DNA of 64,000 nucleotides. Origin: Thunnus maccoyii. Its lineage: Eukaryota > Chordata > Actinopteri > Scombriformes > Scombridae. The notes under the pieces are model-generated. The model ran no database searches. It was not told the DNA's origin and saw nothing but the letters and a program-made list of their open reading frames with translations. Positions within the stretch are counted from its first letter, which is position 1. The number at the start of each line of letters is the position of its first letter. Where the stretch lies: the NCBI RefSeq assembly GCF_910596095.1, contig NC_056538.1, positions 20,570,501-20,634,500 of the forward strand. Direction: 5' to 3'. Shown here one piece after another: positions 49,238-62,800 of the stretch. Made by a program: the position numbers and the translations under genes.

Positions 49238-51111
49238 TCTATAAATGTAATTATTTTATGGCATATTTTCACATTCAGCAATGTAAATTTGCTAATAAAA
49301 ACTTTACCTAGCTTTTGAAGATAATGGAAACCTAATATCTAAACCACTGATATGTATAATATCACATCCTTTATTTGTTTATTTAATTGATATATTCCTC
49401 CTTTGTCTTGAGTCTTGAATTCATATGTAGGCCTATGTAGTACAGTCAATCTAACTCAAAAAGGGCCCAACCCAGGAGAAATTGCAATGGTAATGTTTCA
49501 TAATTTTTATTGGTCCTAATACCCTCCTACATCATATATTAAAAATATACCTTCGCAGATTCAGTGAAACATACTTTTTTTCAAGGTCAAAAGTAACATA
49601 AAGTTTTTGGGGTCAATCTTTCCAATGAAACACTTTTTCAGAGGATATTCTAATGTCTTAAACCTGTATTTGGGATACTACTAGCCCAACACCCATTTTT
49701 TGCCAAATTTTCCACTCAAAGTGTGTGCTACATTGTCCCTATGGGTTGCTCCCTCCCCCGCTTCCCCAGTCCTCAGCATTGGCACATGATGCAGGTTACA
49801 ATGTGTGTGTGAGAATCTGACAAGAGTCTGTTGTTGGGGGCTTATCTCCCATAAGTAGTTCAAACAATGGATATGTCAGACATGTCTGTACTCCTACCAC
49901 TCAGTACTATATTACACATTTATAATCATCACCAGGCTTCATTTTCACTGCTTAGGTCATTCTTTATGTTAGCTAGCGGTTAGCTAACGTTTGCTAGCTA
50001 GCCACGGTAACATCAACCAGTGTTGTGTGCAGCTGTTTGAATTTGAACAGTTGAAAAGAATTTCAGGAGTCAAATATAAACAAAAAATAATGAGTATTAA
50101 TCAAATGCTGAAATTACTATTGAAATGTGTATTTTTGAAATCTTTTTATAAATGTGTTGGCTAACGTTAGCAAATCTTGCCCTTTGGCCTACATACATGT
50201 GAAAACGGAATAGTTTTATCACATCTGATGAACAATTAAGTTTTCTGAGTCTGACTCTATCTGAATCACAATCTCACGTTTAATGTGCTAATGTTAACCT
50301 CTAATATTACAACATCAGAAATGGCAAAAAATGATGTACCCACAGAGATTACAACTCCTGACCATTTAACAAGCGATGTGTGGAAAATCCATCAACAAAT
50401 GAAAAAATGTTAAAAAGGGTTAAAAAAGCTTGAGCCTGGGTGATCAATGCTACAGCTTGCATGCTAAATTTGAGCATTAAAATTTTAAAAATTAATTGGC
50501 AATGCAATGTAGTATTCCTTAGATGGCAGGGTGAGAGTGTTTGTGAGCAGAGTCACAGCTAGGACTGTAGCTATCGAATACTTTAGTTATCGATTATTCT
50601 ACCAAAAATTCCATCGATTAATCAAGTAATTGGATAAAACGTAATTTTGCTTAATTAAAGAGTAATAGTAAATATACAAGAGAAAATAAGACAGGTCTCT
50701 TAAAATGAACAACTAATTGGTTTCCTTTTTTAGAAAAATCAACATTTTTATGTTTTAAATGCATAGTATGCAATGCATACAACAATATTTTCTACCAAAA
50801 ATAAACATTTAATCATAAACAATTTTTTCTCTGTCTGTACTTGTACTTTGAACAATGACAATAAAGTTGACTGAGATGAATTAAGTGCATCTAAGTGCCA
50901 TACATTCTGGGTTTTAAAGAAGCATTTTCTGTGATACAAAAACAAATAAAAATAAATTACTTTCAAATTACTTTTTCAAAAAAGTATCAAAACTAAGGCA
51001 TATGTGACATATAGGGTATTTATGTGTATCTGCCCACTCAATTGTGACATTATTTTACGCATATGATATTGATTTTGTATCTTTACAGATACCATACAGA
51101 TACCCCACGTT
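49237..51111. other. AT-rich spacer upstream of the transposon-like region
   Basis: No gene is supported. A fragment near 50565-50640 (AGTTATCGATTATTCTACC and CATCGATTAATCAAGTAATT) resembles the end of the AT-rich repeat family. GCTAGCTAGC-type strings near 49975-50000 recur near 51680-51715. Confidence 0.6.
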
Positions 51112-51253
51112 CAATTTAAGGCATATAACTGATTTGAGTAAAGGCACGAGAGCAAATCTGGGTATATAAACGGTTGGTGTGCGCTGCGTTCTTCAGTTGG
51201 CAGTTACACCCAGAGTAAAGCTACTGAAGACCAGCAAAATCACCGTTTGTTTT
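51112..51253 (+). promoter_or_regulatory. Duplicated TATA-containing segment, copy 1
   Basis: TATATAAA at 51163-51170 is followed about 30 bases later by GCGCTGCGTTCTTCAGTTGG, the spacing expected of a core promoter and start site. The whole segment of about 140 bases recurs almost unchanged at 52184-52323, apart from a 2-base deletion. Downstream lie possible small non-coding exons, for example one ending in CGGATTAGTAG before GTAAGT near 51981. It is oriented towards the transposase relic and the DUF4806-like gene. Confidence 0.5.
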
Positions 51254-52090
51254 CATTTAGTCTTTCAGGTGGGTAGATGGCAACTGACTCTGGACCGTAT
51301 CCGCCTCCAAACCGGCAGATCCGTGTTACAGTCTCACCGGTTTTACGTCCCCATGCCAGATACGGACCGCATACAGGCTGACGAGTGAGCGTGTCAGTTA
51401 GACTCGCAATCAGTCAAAGTAGTTACGGGCCAGAACCGTGGAAACGAGCGCGCGATTTCTTTCCTTTTTCCTTTTGTTCAGTCGTATCAGACCGGAGCAA
51501 GGAGAAGCAGGACACAGTTGGCGGCCTTTCTTCCAGCCTTGGAAAATTATTTATAACGGTAAGGCGAACAATGTTGTGGCAAAACAGTATTTAAAGTGGT
51601 TTAGTGCTTCTTAACATAATTTCAGAAGATTCTAACTTCCCATATAAGCTTGCTAATAATATTATATCGGCAACGGCTAGCTTTTTAGCTGGGCTAGCTT
51701 ACTTAACTAGCTAAGTTAGTTAGAATTAATAATGAATAAACAACTCTGTGTTTGTTATTAGTGATGTTACAACAAATGTTGCCCACAGTTTGCCTTTCAT
51801 CCGCATCTTACTATCTGTTAACGTTACGTTAGCTGCTCATAGGAATGTAGCCAGTAGCATATAGGCTAACGGCTAACGTTAAGGCTAACTGCTAACGTTA
51901 GTTTGAAACAGCACCACTTGACAGAACAACCTGTCTCTATTTCAGGTTCAGGTTCCCCCAGAGTGCCGCGGATTAGTAGGGTAAGTTTTTTTTCCTGCTT
52001 TGATTGCCCCATCATTACAGTAATTTTCAAATCCAGGCTATAAGTTAGTTAAAGTTTTGTAGTCTTATTGGATAAGTAACGTAAAGAAGT

Positions 52091-52185
52091 TAAAACTTTA
52101 ATCTAAAGTTAACTGTAATTCATTGTCTGATCGCTGTGTAATAAGTTGTGTAATGCGCTGCAATACGTATTACCACTGAAAAGCA
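52091..52185 (+). repeat. Flanking repeat B, copy 1
   Basis: About 95 bases including GTTAACTGTAATTCATTGTC and AAGTTGTGTAATGCGCTGCA, repeated at 52321-52415 with a few changes. The two copies tightly bracket copy 2 of the TATA segment, so the order is B-A-B. Confidence 0.85.
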
Positions 52186-52323
52186 ATTTAAGGCATAACT
52201 GATTTGAGTAAAGGCACGAGAGCAAATCTGGGTATATAAACGGTTGGTGTGCGCTGCGTTCTTCAGTTGGCAGTTACACCCAGAGTAAAGCTACTGAAGA
52301 CCAGCAAAATCACCGTTTGTTTT
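52184..52323 (+). promoter_or_regulatory. Duplicated TATA-containing segment, copy 2
   Basis: Same sequence as 51112-51253, with TATATAAA at 52233-52240. Near identity over about 140 bases implies a recent duplication or gene conversion. If both copies work, the downstream gene has two start points about 1.07 kb apart. Confidence 0.5.
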
Positions 52324-52415
52324 AACTTTAAATTAAAGTTAACTGTAATTCATTGTCTGATCGCTGTGTTATAAGTTGTGTAATGCGCTGCAATATGTAT
52401 GACCACTGAAAAGCA
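52321..52415 (+). repeat. Flanking repeat B, copy 2
   Basis: Second copy of the unit at 52091-52185, offset by 230 bases. Differences include AATACGTATTAC against AATATGTATGAC. Confidence 0.85.
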
Positions 52416-54002
52416 TATTGTATTTGGTTGTTCATTTAGTTGTTGTGACTAGCTAAGAGAGAGGTTCACTCACCTCTGTACTTGTAACGTTAGTCGGTTT
52501 GTTCGTGGTGTTGTGTTGAATTGCTCTGGCGCAGACTGAACAAAAGTTGAACTTCATGGCCACTGGTTTCACAGCAGTGTGACGATTCTGATGTGAACAC
52601 GGTGTAAATGCATCATGTTACTCATATACTTACAGTACATGACATTTTAAGCTTAAGTATAGTTGATCGGTGTGCAATACTGAGCATTTTGAAATTTGAA
52701 TGGAGTTTGTACTGTATACAGGTGCTGAGTTATAAATACAATGGGACTGAATGGGCTTCCATGGACATTAATACATTATATAATTCACAAACTATGCATG
52801 CCATCTTTATGAGCTCAAGTAGAGTTAAATAGTGTGCAATAATGAGTATTTTGAAATTTAAAAGGAGTTGGTAACAAATAACAAATGTCATATTTAGGCT
52901 AAGCTCTTTATTACCAAGTGTTTTCTGTCACGTCTGTCAGGGGTTAGTGAAATTTTACAGATTAAGTTATGTAAAACTGTGATGAGGTTCATGATATTAG
53001 TACATTGAGATGGCTGGTAGAGGTAGCTTGTTCTTTTTAATTTGCCCCCCCTTTTGTCTTGTTTCTGCTGGCTTTGCACATACAGCCATTTGGGGTTGGT
53101 TTCACAAACAAAGAGTTTGACTATGGCTTAGAGCAAACTAATAGTCACACTTCAGATAGACCTCTAAATTCATCTGTAGCACAAAGCTGTCTAGTTCTTA
53201 ATTATTTTAAGATGGACTAATTTGCTATTGAATCTGGGTAAATTTAGACTTTTTTGAAACTAAATAACATGACTGATTATTGAGCAACCCTGTCAAACCG
53301 CTCAGCTCTGTTCACTCCAGTAGAAAATATTTGTCTTCTGTAAGAATTTAAAGTTACAAGGACAATTGACTGTGAAAGTTCAGTGAAGATTGCAACAATA
53401 CAAAAAACTTACAGTAGCATAAAGTCTCAAGGCAGTGTAAATCCATAGCAGAGGTGAGCTGCTGTGGCTTCTTAATGTGGCAGGGCTCAGAATCTCTTCC
53501 AACTCACCAGACTCAGGATAGTTTTCAAATGAAAATGACTGATGTCCACACTGCTGTATATTTCCAACAGGTTACTGCACTCTCTAAAAACTCTTTCCCT
53601 CCTCATTGGTCACTTCACAAAAATGTTAACAAACCAAAATTTATGACACATATTTTCCTCTTTTTTGTCATGTGGTGCCACTGGTCAGAAGTTGTCACTG
53701 ATTGTTACCATGGAAACACTGGTCTGTTACCATGGAGACATGGGTCTTAGTTCCGAGTTAGCCTTGGGATAGGGTGTAGGGGTGTGCCCAAATACATTAT
53801 TCGGCAAAGCACAAATAGTGTTTTCTTTGTTTGTTTGTTTGTTTTTGTTTTTTTTAATGAATATTTGTTTCATACAAATATTTTAAAACATGTCAAATAT
53901 AAGCAGTTTATTTTTATTTGTTTATTTTTGGAAAACTGTCTCGCTTACCATTAAACCACATGAGACCAATGTGAAACTAGAGGTCTATAAGTTACATATT
54001 GG
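52416..54002. other. Non-coding stretch before the transposase relic
   Basis: AT-rich sequence with no convincing exon. A repeat-like start, GGGGTGTGCCCAAATACATT, lies near 53780, followed by a TTTG/T-rich tract at about 53820-53855. Confidence 0.6.
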
Positions 54003-55681
54003 TTGTATATTGTAGAGCATGTGAGCCTTTTGGACAGCTTGTCCAATTGGGCTCTACAGTTCAGTGTTTCTTTAGTAGCGCTCACAGCCCTCCTTAGTTT
54101 GTTAAGGGTGTACCACCCAGAACTGCCCAAAGATGCTAGGACTATCCTCAAAACACAAGTGAATTATAAAATCCAAGAAAAATGTGGTGGATTGTATCAT
54201 TATAGCGGTATCTTGACAGCGCTTCGTAACACCTTAACTCAGCTGATTGACAATGTCGCTGATGGCTTTACATTTAGGCTGCAGGTTAATATTGATGGGT
54301 TACCATGGACCTGTTGTTGTTGGCCTTTTTTGTGGTGGACAAAAACCAAATCCAGCTGATGAATTTTTGCGAGACTTCACACATGAGTTACAACAGCTAG
54401 AGGAAGGATTTCATTTCAGAGGGAAAAAAGTGTTCATTGAACTGGATTCTGTTGTGTGTGATACACCTGCTAGGGCATTTTTTAAAAAACACAAAGGCTC
54501 ACAATGCATACCATGGATGTGATAAATGTTCCCAGCCAGGTGTTTACATTAACCGACGAATGACGTTCCCCATAAATGATTACATGTTACGGACAGACTC
54601 ATCATTTTCAGAGAGAGCTGATGAGGACCATCACCATGAAGGACCTCATGGATTTTCTGATTTAGATATTGGTATGGTTATTCGGTTTCCCCTAGATTAC
54701 ATGCACCTTGCATGTTTAGGTGTAATGTGTCGATTGTTAAACATTTAGCTGAGGGGCCCTTTTAAGTTTCATTTCTCCTCTAACCTTGTAGACAGGATTT
54801 CAGAAAGTCTAACTCAGATGCGTAGGTATATACCAGTAGAGTTTGCAAGGAAACCAAGATCCCTCAGAGAGTTAGATCGTTGGAAAGCTACAGAGTTAAG
54901 ACAAATTTTCTTGTATGCAGGCCCTGTTGTTCTGGCACAATATGTAGACAGTAATTTATATGACAACTTCATGTTGTTATCTACAGGTATTTGCATCCTT
55001 GTCAGTCCACAGCTTTGCTCTGTGTATAGTAATTATGCAAAGACATTGCTGACCACATTTGTATGTCATTTAGGGGAGCTGTACGGCAAAGATGCTTTAG
55101 TGTGTAATGTGCATTCTTTGGTCCACCTATCTGCAGATGCACAATTACATGGTTGTTTGGACTCTTTCTTGGCTTTTCCATATGAAAATTACCTCCATAT
55201 ACTGTAGAGGTTTGTAAGAAAGCCAGAATTCTCCCTTGCTCAGATAATAAGATTATCAGAGGTTCAAAAGATTTGCAGCATTGAGTTGTCTTGTAAGAGT
55301 TTAAGAGGGCAACATTATGTTGGACCTGTTCCTGATGGTCTTCAAGCTGAAGCACAGGACAGAGAGGTACATACAGAAAAATGGGCAATGAAAGTTTCCA
55401 CAGGTGATAATGTTTTTGCTATAGGCAGAGAAATCGGTGTTGTATATAACATCACTCGATCTGTGGAGGGAATGTATGCAGTATTTAAAGTTTTCACAAA
55501 AAGGGAAAAGTTCTTTGACTATCCCATGAGCTCTGATTTTCTCCAAACATTTATTGTCTCTCAACCAACAGGGCCATTTAAGGTGGCTAAAGCATCAGAG
55601 ATCTCTCATAAGTGTGTGCTCCTACCTTTTATAAGGATAGGTTTGTTGTCATGGCCTTCTTACATAGCCTATAGGGCATAG
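54003..55681 (+). pseudogene. Broken transposase, probably CACTA/EnSpm-like
   Basis: Successive fragments in one direction read like one transposase of a kind common in fish and cnidarian transposons, which I associate with the EnSpm/CACTA (tnp2-like) group. Landmarks are VYHPELPKDARTILKT, LQVNIDGLP, FIELDSVVCDTPARAF, AYHGCDKCSQPGVYINRRM, FPLDYMHLACLGVMCRLLNI, RSLRELDRWKATELRQIFLY and NVHSLVHLSADAQLHGCLDS. It is disrupted by a frame change with apparent loss of sequence right after NIDGLP (near 54300-54310), a further frame change at the T6A6 run (54478-54489), and in-frame TAG codons at 54746-54748 and 55205-55207. Sequence before HVSLLDSL is not recognised and no ATG start is present. It therefore cannot make a full transposase as it stands. 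The superfamily name is the least certain part. Confidence 0.75.
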
Positions 55682-56841
55682 TTGTGGTGGTGGGCATAGG
55701 AAATGAGGGTGGGGACTTGTGTAGGGGGGGACAAAAAGACTGAAGACTGACTTAACGCTGCTGAGACCAACAGAAATGAAGAAGAGCAGCTTTACTCCAC
55801 AAAGGGTTCTGGATACTTCTGGTTTTTAATGAAGTAAGTATCCTTAATGAATATCCAAAAAACCACCAAAACACTTGGTTTTTAAACAATGGATGTCACT
55901 GATAAATCAACAATCGATTAATTGACATTGATAACTTGATTGATCAAACATAGAGTAGGTAACCAACAAGTAGGAGATAAGGATTGGTTGGTGAGACAGC
56001 CAGAAAATGTGCTGTGTTTTTTGTTGTAGTAACTGGTTGCATCACACCTTTCTGTTTGTTGAGACGGAGTTACAGGTGTGTGATATGTGTGAAGTCGAGC
56101 AGACCGTAGGCCGAGAGGATTCATTGCATCATAAGAAAGTCACTATTTTCATTGTGCTGTTAGCAACCACAGTGTCATCTCATGCTGCACACATGGCACG
56201 AGTAGTTTTCCACACAATAGCAGGGCATAGTGAGTTGTTTATTTTGATGTGTTGGAAGTGTGTTAGTTCTCACAAACTACAGTAAAGGCATGTTGCCTGC
56301 AACTCTTCATCTAACAGTTTACTGTGGCTGTTTCTGCTGGTCCCCCTACTTTCTTTTCAAAAATTAAACAAGACCTGCTGACAAAAGTGTTGAAAATGAC
56401 TGTTGTCTTATTTTGTAAATCCATTTTTTGTGATCAATAGTAATCAGCGTTTAACTCGGTGACAAATGCATTGCATTTACTGTGACTGCTTCACAATAAA
56501 AGCCAACCTGCGGTTCCTCTGTTGAACGCTTTTAATGTGAAGCTTCAGCATTAGCAAATGTTAAGTTTGCGTCAGCAATAAAGTAACACTACTCTGATAC
56601 TGTTGTCTGAGAGCTATCAGTAAACAGGGAGGCTTCTATAATGAGATAAAATTACAAACTGTATTTCTTGAGCACATGAATGCATTATTTCCTGTGAATC
56701 TCAGTGAAAGGCAGTCTACTATATAGAGAGATAATTACTGATTGTAAACACACCGAATTGCTATTGCAGAAAAATTACGACCATGGAGAGTATTAAAACA
56801 GGGGTTTCAAATAATGATAATCTGAACATTTTCTTTTTCAG
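55682..56841. other. Spacer between transposase relic and DUF4806-like gene
   Basis: No exon recognised. A CAGAT-type fragment and short AT-rich repeats occur. The stretch ends in the pyrimidine-rich acceptor TTTTCTTTTTCAG at 56841, directly followed by the ATG of the next gene. Confidence 0.6.
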
Positions 56842-59800
56842 ATGTACACAGTTGTGGAGTTTATTGAGGCCAAGGAGCCAGGACCAGACTGGAAACAGTA
56901 CAATGTTCGAGTCCTCTCAAGAGCTGGTAAGGATATGTTTAGAGACATAATTTAGCCAAATTATGCACTGAAATTTACTGATTCCATAACTATTGGACCT
57001 ATTAAGTTAAGGCCCCCCTTCAGTGTATTTGGGCATTTTTAAGATATTTCTGTTTTCTGAGAGTTTGCAGAGGTAGACTAATAATTCATCTTATCTCAAT
57101 TCTGATCAGGTGATTACCTAAAGGCAAGAGAAAGGCTGAGGGCCTCACTGACCTGTAATACTTCAGAATTACAAACAGATGATGAAGAGGAAGTAATTAA
57201 GAAGAGAAAAATTAAGCCAAGGTTTGGTATTTGCAGACATATGACACATACAAGATTAGAAGAACATTTACTGTAGGCAGATACATTCAATCAGATGTCT
57301 CACATAGCAGGTATCAAAAGACTAAATTCTTTGTCTTGCTGTTGCAGGCAGCAATATGCACTAAAAATGAAATGGTAAAGTAAGCGTTAAGCATTAAAAA
57401 TATTTTGTACCGCAGTACTTTATAAGTCGCAAAGGGATTCCTAGTGCAGACTCATAGTCTTGACTAATTGAGTATTTGGAGTGTCCGGTTGATTTTTAGT
57501 AAAACATTTTTCATCTTTTAAAGCTGCGTGCAGGTGCAATTTTTGATTGTCTCAGCTAGTTTTTGTGTTGCACATGCTGCATCATTAACTAGGCCTTTGG
57601 GTGTTTTGCTTTGTTTGTTAGACACATATTTGGTGATACAGACTCTGACAGTGAGCCAGAGGAGGGGAACAAGAGGAGACGCACTCCCACTCCAGCGCCA
57701 CCTATTCCTCCCCCTACTCCTAACATGCCATTGAAAGAAACTTGCCAGACCTCTGCTAGACCTCTGTCAGACCCAAGGCACACTGAATCGCTTCATTTCA
57801 CTGGTATCTTCCTTTACTATAGTAGTATCATTCTGCAAACCTCTGGTCATGAAAGTATCCACCGATCAACATGAAAATGTTCAGTATTGTCAACTTACTT
57901 CTGCTCAGCTCCATTACCACCTGTTCTTACATCTACTTTGAGTCCCAGGCTAAAAATTGTGTTTTTGTAGTACTTTTTATCATTTATCTGCCTTGTCTCT
58001 TTTTAGCTTCAAATATGGATATGTTGCACATTTTCTTCTTTTAAGATAACCATGGCTGTTTTAAAATAAAGGACCGTTTGATGTGATTAACTGCAGTCAA
58101 GATTTTAAAGGACTATGTACTAGGGCTGTAGTCTCCTAGTCAACTGGTCGATTAGTTGGTCGATATGCTCTTGTCCAACTAAATTCTCATTGGTCTAATA
58201 ATCGCCATGTTACTTTCATAAGGAGAGAAGTGCTACATCAATAGTTTTCAAATCCATTATTTCCTGCAAGAGGGACAGACTAACAAATTACCTGTGAAAA
58301 ACCTGTGTATTCAAAACACCCCTGTTGTTTTCACAGCTTTGCACTCGCCCAACCTAATGGATACTGTTAGGTCTAAGGCTGTATTCAGACCAAATCAGGC
58401 GGTGCGGTGTTCAGCAGCAGGGTTGAGTGGAGGTCTGGGGGGATTGTGGATGTGTTTATTTGTGCTTTAGAACGTAACTGCTGTGAAACAATCAGAAAAT
58501 AATGTTTTATTGATCGGATTCACCAGCTTTCTCGCTACCAGCGCTCCCTCTCTTCATTGACTCTCTAGCTCGCTCGACCACAGCTCCTTGCTCTCTCGCT
58601 GGTGCTCTCAGCTCACAAAGACATTACTAGGATGAGGGGAGGATATTTCTCTTTGTTTGATAATGTTAAAAGTAAAGTACACTGTGTTGTCAGCTTCCCA
58701 AATCACTTTAAAAAAGACGAGAGAAAAAGAGAGAGAGAGTAGCTGCCCCCCCCCCCCTGCAAATAATCGATTAGTTGAAGATTATGTGCGATTTCAGTCT
58801 TTGGTTGACTCCAGCCCTTCTATGTACATGTAGAATTTAGGTTTGCCTGAAAAACCTAGAATGCATTTATAATTTTGAAGGTGCCAAACATGGCAGCTCA
58901 AAACAGATCAGTAATGTAACTGATAACTGAAACCCTTTGGTTACACTGACAGCAACTATGGGCTTATAACAGCATCATAACTAACAAATGACACAGGTTT
59001 AAGGTGATGAAGTGCAAGAACAAACATTTACTAAGTAACTTTTACTCTAGGTCTGGCAGAACTCTGACATTTTTTATGCTGGTATGATAGCAAATTATTT
59101 TATATATTCTTTTATATAAGTGTTTAACAATAAATATAAACATAATAATGATGATGATATTATCAAATTATTTCTCAGCTGCTCCACCACTTGTCCCCAT
59201 CCCTCCACCTCACATGCCTTCAAGTCCTCCACACCAGTTCTCTGCTAGACCTCTGCCAGATGTGAGGCCATCTGAATGTGGTTATTATACAGGTACTACA
59301 ATAAATTCTTTTATAAAACTGCTTAGCAAAGTACTTTATTGTTAGCAAAAGTGATGTATTCAATTTACCTCTCCTCAGCTCCAATACCACCTACATCTTG
59401 CATGACTTCCTATGCGCCAGATCCCTGCCACTCCTCGCTCAGAAGACCCTTCTTTCATCCCCACTTTTAGACTGGGGAAGACTGGCCCTGGACTTGTTCC
59501 TTGCTCTGGTAAAATCCTTTTAAAACAGTCTGTGTTCATATAAATGGTTCAAATAAGCTATTATGGAAATGTTTTTTTGTACTTAGATAACATGGTCTTT
59601 GGAACTACTTTACCCCATGTGAATTTGACTAGGGGAAAAACGTATTTCATATAACAGCTGAAAGTAACAACACTTTTAATAGAATTGTTTCTCACATTCT
59701 GACATTGTTGGAACATATCAAGGAGCAGCAAATGCAGCTTGCTGCTGCTGTTAATAATCTTGCTGCAAGAATGGGGACGGAAACTCCCGTGCCTGAGATG

Positions 59801-62800
59801 CCTCAAAATGTCAGTGTCTCACTGGCCACCATGTCTGAGGTGGAGGAGTTGGAGGAATGGCTTAAAGATCCAAGACACGCACATGCTAAGCAAAATATGG
59901 TATGGTTATTGAAATGTCATTGTCTTTTTTTTTTTTTTTTTTTTTTTACATGATCACTTTTAAAGCTACATCCATCAATGCTGTTCAGTCTACTGTGTGC
60001 TGATATAATGTCAATTCTCTGTATGGCCCCCTGCCCGGCTTTACCTGCTTACCCTTGAAGGGATAAGAGCCAATCCCATCTGACACAGGTCGCCAGTCAG
60101 TCACAATTGTATCCAGTTTTTGTCTTTTGATCTGAAATATTTTTCTGTCTTGTCAGATTTCTGCTCTTGGTGCTGTAGGTGGAGAGAACACCAAAAGAGT
60201 CACGTGGAATATCCTGTCAAGGATTTTCTCAGACACAGTGGCCAAAAAAATAAACTGGAAAGGGGTCAATGGGAAAAAGTGCTTCAAAGAAATGGGCACA
60301 AGAAGTCTGTTGATCAGTAAGTATTGTAGAATACAGTATGGCCATTGCTCATAGACACGGACAGAACACAGTTTTTTTACTTCACAACAGTGCTGATGTA
60401 AGGGATGCAAGTCGAGGAGAATGAATTTGTCACTGAAGTGCTGTTGAGTGGGAATTTTTTTACCTTGTTGCCAGTGTTGGTGTCATTCATCTGAATTAGG
60501 TATTTTATCAAAGCTTTATGACCTTATAAGTAAAATACCTCATGGTTTCAGTAAATGTCCTACCTATAACTGGGAGTAGTCGGCAGGGTGCTTTGGAAAT
60601 TGCTCTAGCTGCTAACACTAGCCTTAACTAGCCTGAGGTAGACTGCTTCTGACAGAAACTACAGTACTGCTTGTACTATCACTCTGTCAGTATTGACCAA
60701 ACAAAATTCTAAATAATTAGGTTTTTGACTTCTTATTTGATGTTGCTAAAAGCATGCCCGGTACTACAACAAAAACACAGAAATCACAGTTCAATTTCCT
60801 GCTGTTACACTGCATGTCTCCTACTTGTCTGTTAATTGTATTATGATCTATTAAATTTTTAATAAAAATTACCGTATTTCCTCAAATAATGGCTGGGGGC
60901 ATGGTCGACAGAAACAAATAAAGGTTGGCCCCAAATACAGGCCAGGGATAATAACAAGGATGGATAAACTCTTGGTGCCTATCATATGGGTCATTCTACA
61001 AAACACTTTGCAATTTTTAATTTTTTTATCAAGAGCAAACTTTTTTTTAAAATCCACAAAATAAAGACATGTTAATCCTCCAAGAAAAAATATTTTTCCA
61101 CCTCAGGCATAAAATCCTTATTAATATGATCCTTTTTATTCAAACATGGGAGCCATTCTTGTACCACCCTGTCACTGACAATATGTACACCAGTTGAGTA
61201 ATAACACATGAAATAAATTTTAAAAATCTAATGTCAAGTAAAATGTCCTTTTTTTTGGGAATCATCAATAGAAAGTATGAAATTTAATCTTTTTTTTTTC
61301 ATTTTTAGATTCTTAATCTTAAAATTGAATTCGACATGTCAATGGCCTCATTGTTTTTACCAAAAATAGTCATTCACTTCAAAATTTTAAATAAAAGTTA
61401 CAATCATTTGATTAGTCCACAAAACAATAATGTTATTCAACATTCATTTATGAAGCATTTCACACCTTCGTCATTTGTTAACAAAATGACCCTCTGACAG
61501 GGTGGTTCACTGTGATGGAGTGGTACAGACAAACTGTCTCTCTATATGATCTGTTGGTTTTAGCCTTCATCTGATATTAGAAACTTTTGTTAATTCTGGA
61601 GACAGATCTGTCATGAAATGTAACGTTATTCTTGAAACACAAATACTTTATAACACATTTGGTCAAGAATAAGAAAATACTCTTTAATGTTAGGTAAGAG
61701 AGGTTGCATATAATTGGGATATAATTAAGACTTATTCTATATGTTTTGAAACTACAGCATTAGATAATTGGACATAATTTGGTGAGTGAGTGAGATTAGT
61801 GAGTGAGTGAGATTAGTGAGAGTGATTCAGAGATAGTGAGTGAGCAAGTGAGTGATTGATTTGAAATATCATTTTCTTTGCATTAATAGTGTAGAAAATT
61901 TAATAAAAAACAGTTTTCCCTATCTATTTTGCATGACGGGGTGGTAGGGTTGAGCTTTACAGACCATGTCCCTGGCTGCTCCAAAGGCTTAAATTATGTC
62001 ACTTCCTCTTTGTGATGTCACTTATAGCAACAGTATAGTATTTATAGCCAAAACTGGTGAGTGTGACGGGGTGGTAAGTCAAACTGAGGAACACACACAA
62101 ATCAAAAATTTGTAATTTGTAAAATTTTTTACAAACAATAATGTTTTTATTTTGAATAAATATATTTTATGTAGTGACACACATATACTTCTGAAAATAA
62201 TAAAGGTTTGATAAAAATCTAACATTTATTTGGTGATATTTTAGATGTAAATGTCATGTTGGTCAATTCAGACATGTGAAAATGGCCCTGTACTAATAAA
62301 AACTTATTAAGAAATAGTATGTTACTCTTTAAGAATAGCATTTTCTCATATATCTTGTTAACAAGAACAATTGAATTACTAGCTTTAAGCTTTAGAAACA
62401 CACTTTGGCACATGTTTTGTGCCTTATGCACCTCATCAAACATTGCAGACGCAAATGGCACTCGTTTGGTAGAATGACTCATATAATGTGCATGCCAACT
62501 AAGCATAATGTACATACATTTCTATCACTTTAATTTAATAAATTTAACAATATAACCATGCTATTTTCAACACCTTCTTGTTCTGGATTACTCATCTGAA
62601 GTGTTATATAACCATGCAAGTCACTGAATTTTCCACAACACATTCCTGCAAATATTTCAATATAAAAGCCATAAACGTTAAGAAATGAAGGGATGCTGTC
62701 CACAGAAATGCTAGAGTACTTTTAATTTGAGATGGATACAGGAAGTCTTGAGTTTATATGTAACAACATAATGTAGTAACAAAACTTGAAAACAGGCAAA

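Noticed and set aside
51179..51594. Open frames downstream of the first TATA segment
   Set aside because: They contain no recognisable domain and stop early; the stretch is more likely 5' UTR of the transposon-derived gene.
62219..62515. Minus-strand open frame of 98 codons in the large intron
   Set aside because: Its composition is protein-like in places but I recognise no family, and the surrounding sequence is very AT-rich. It is left as unproven.
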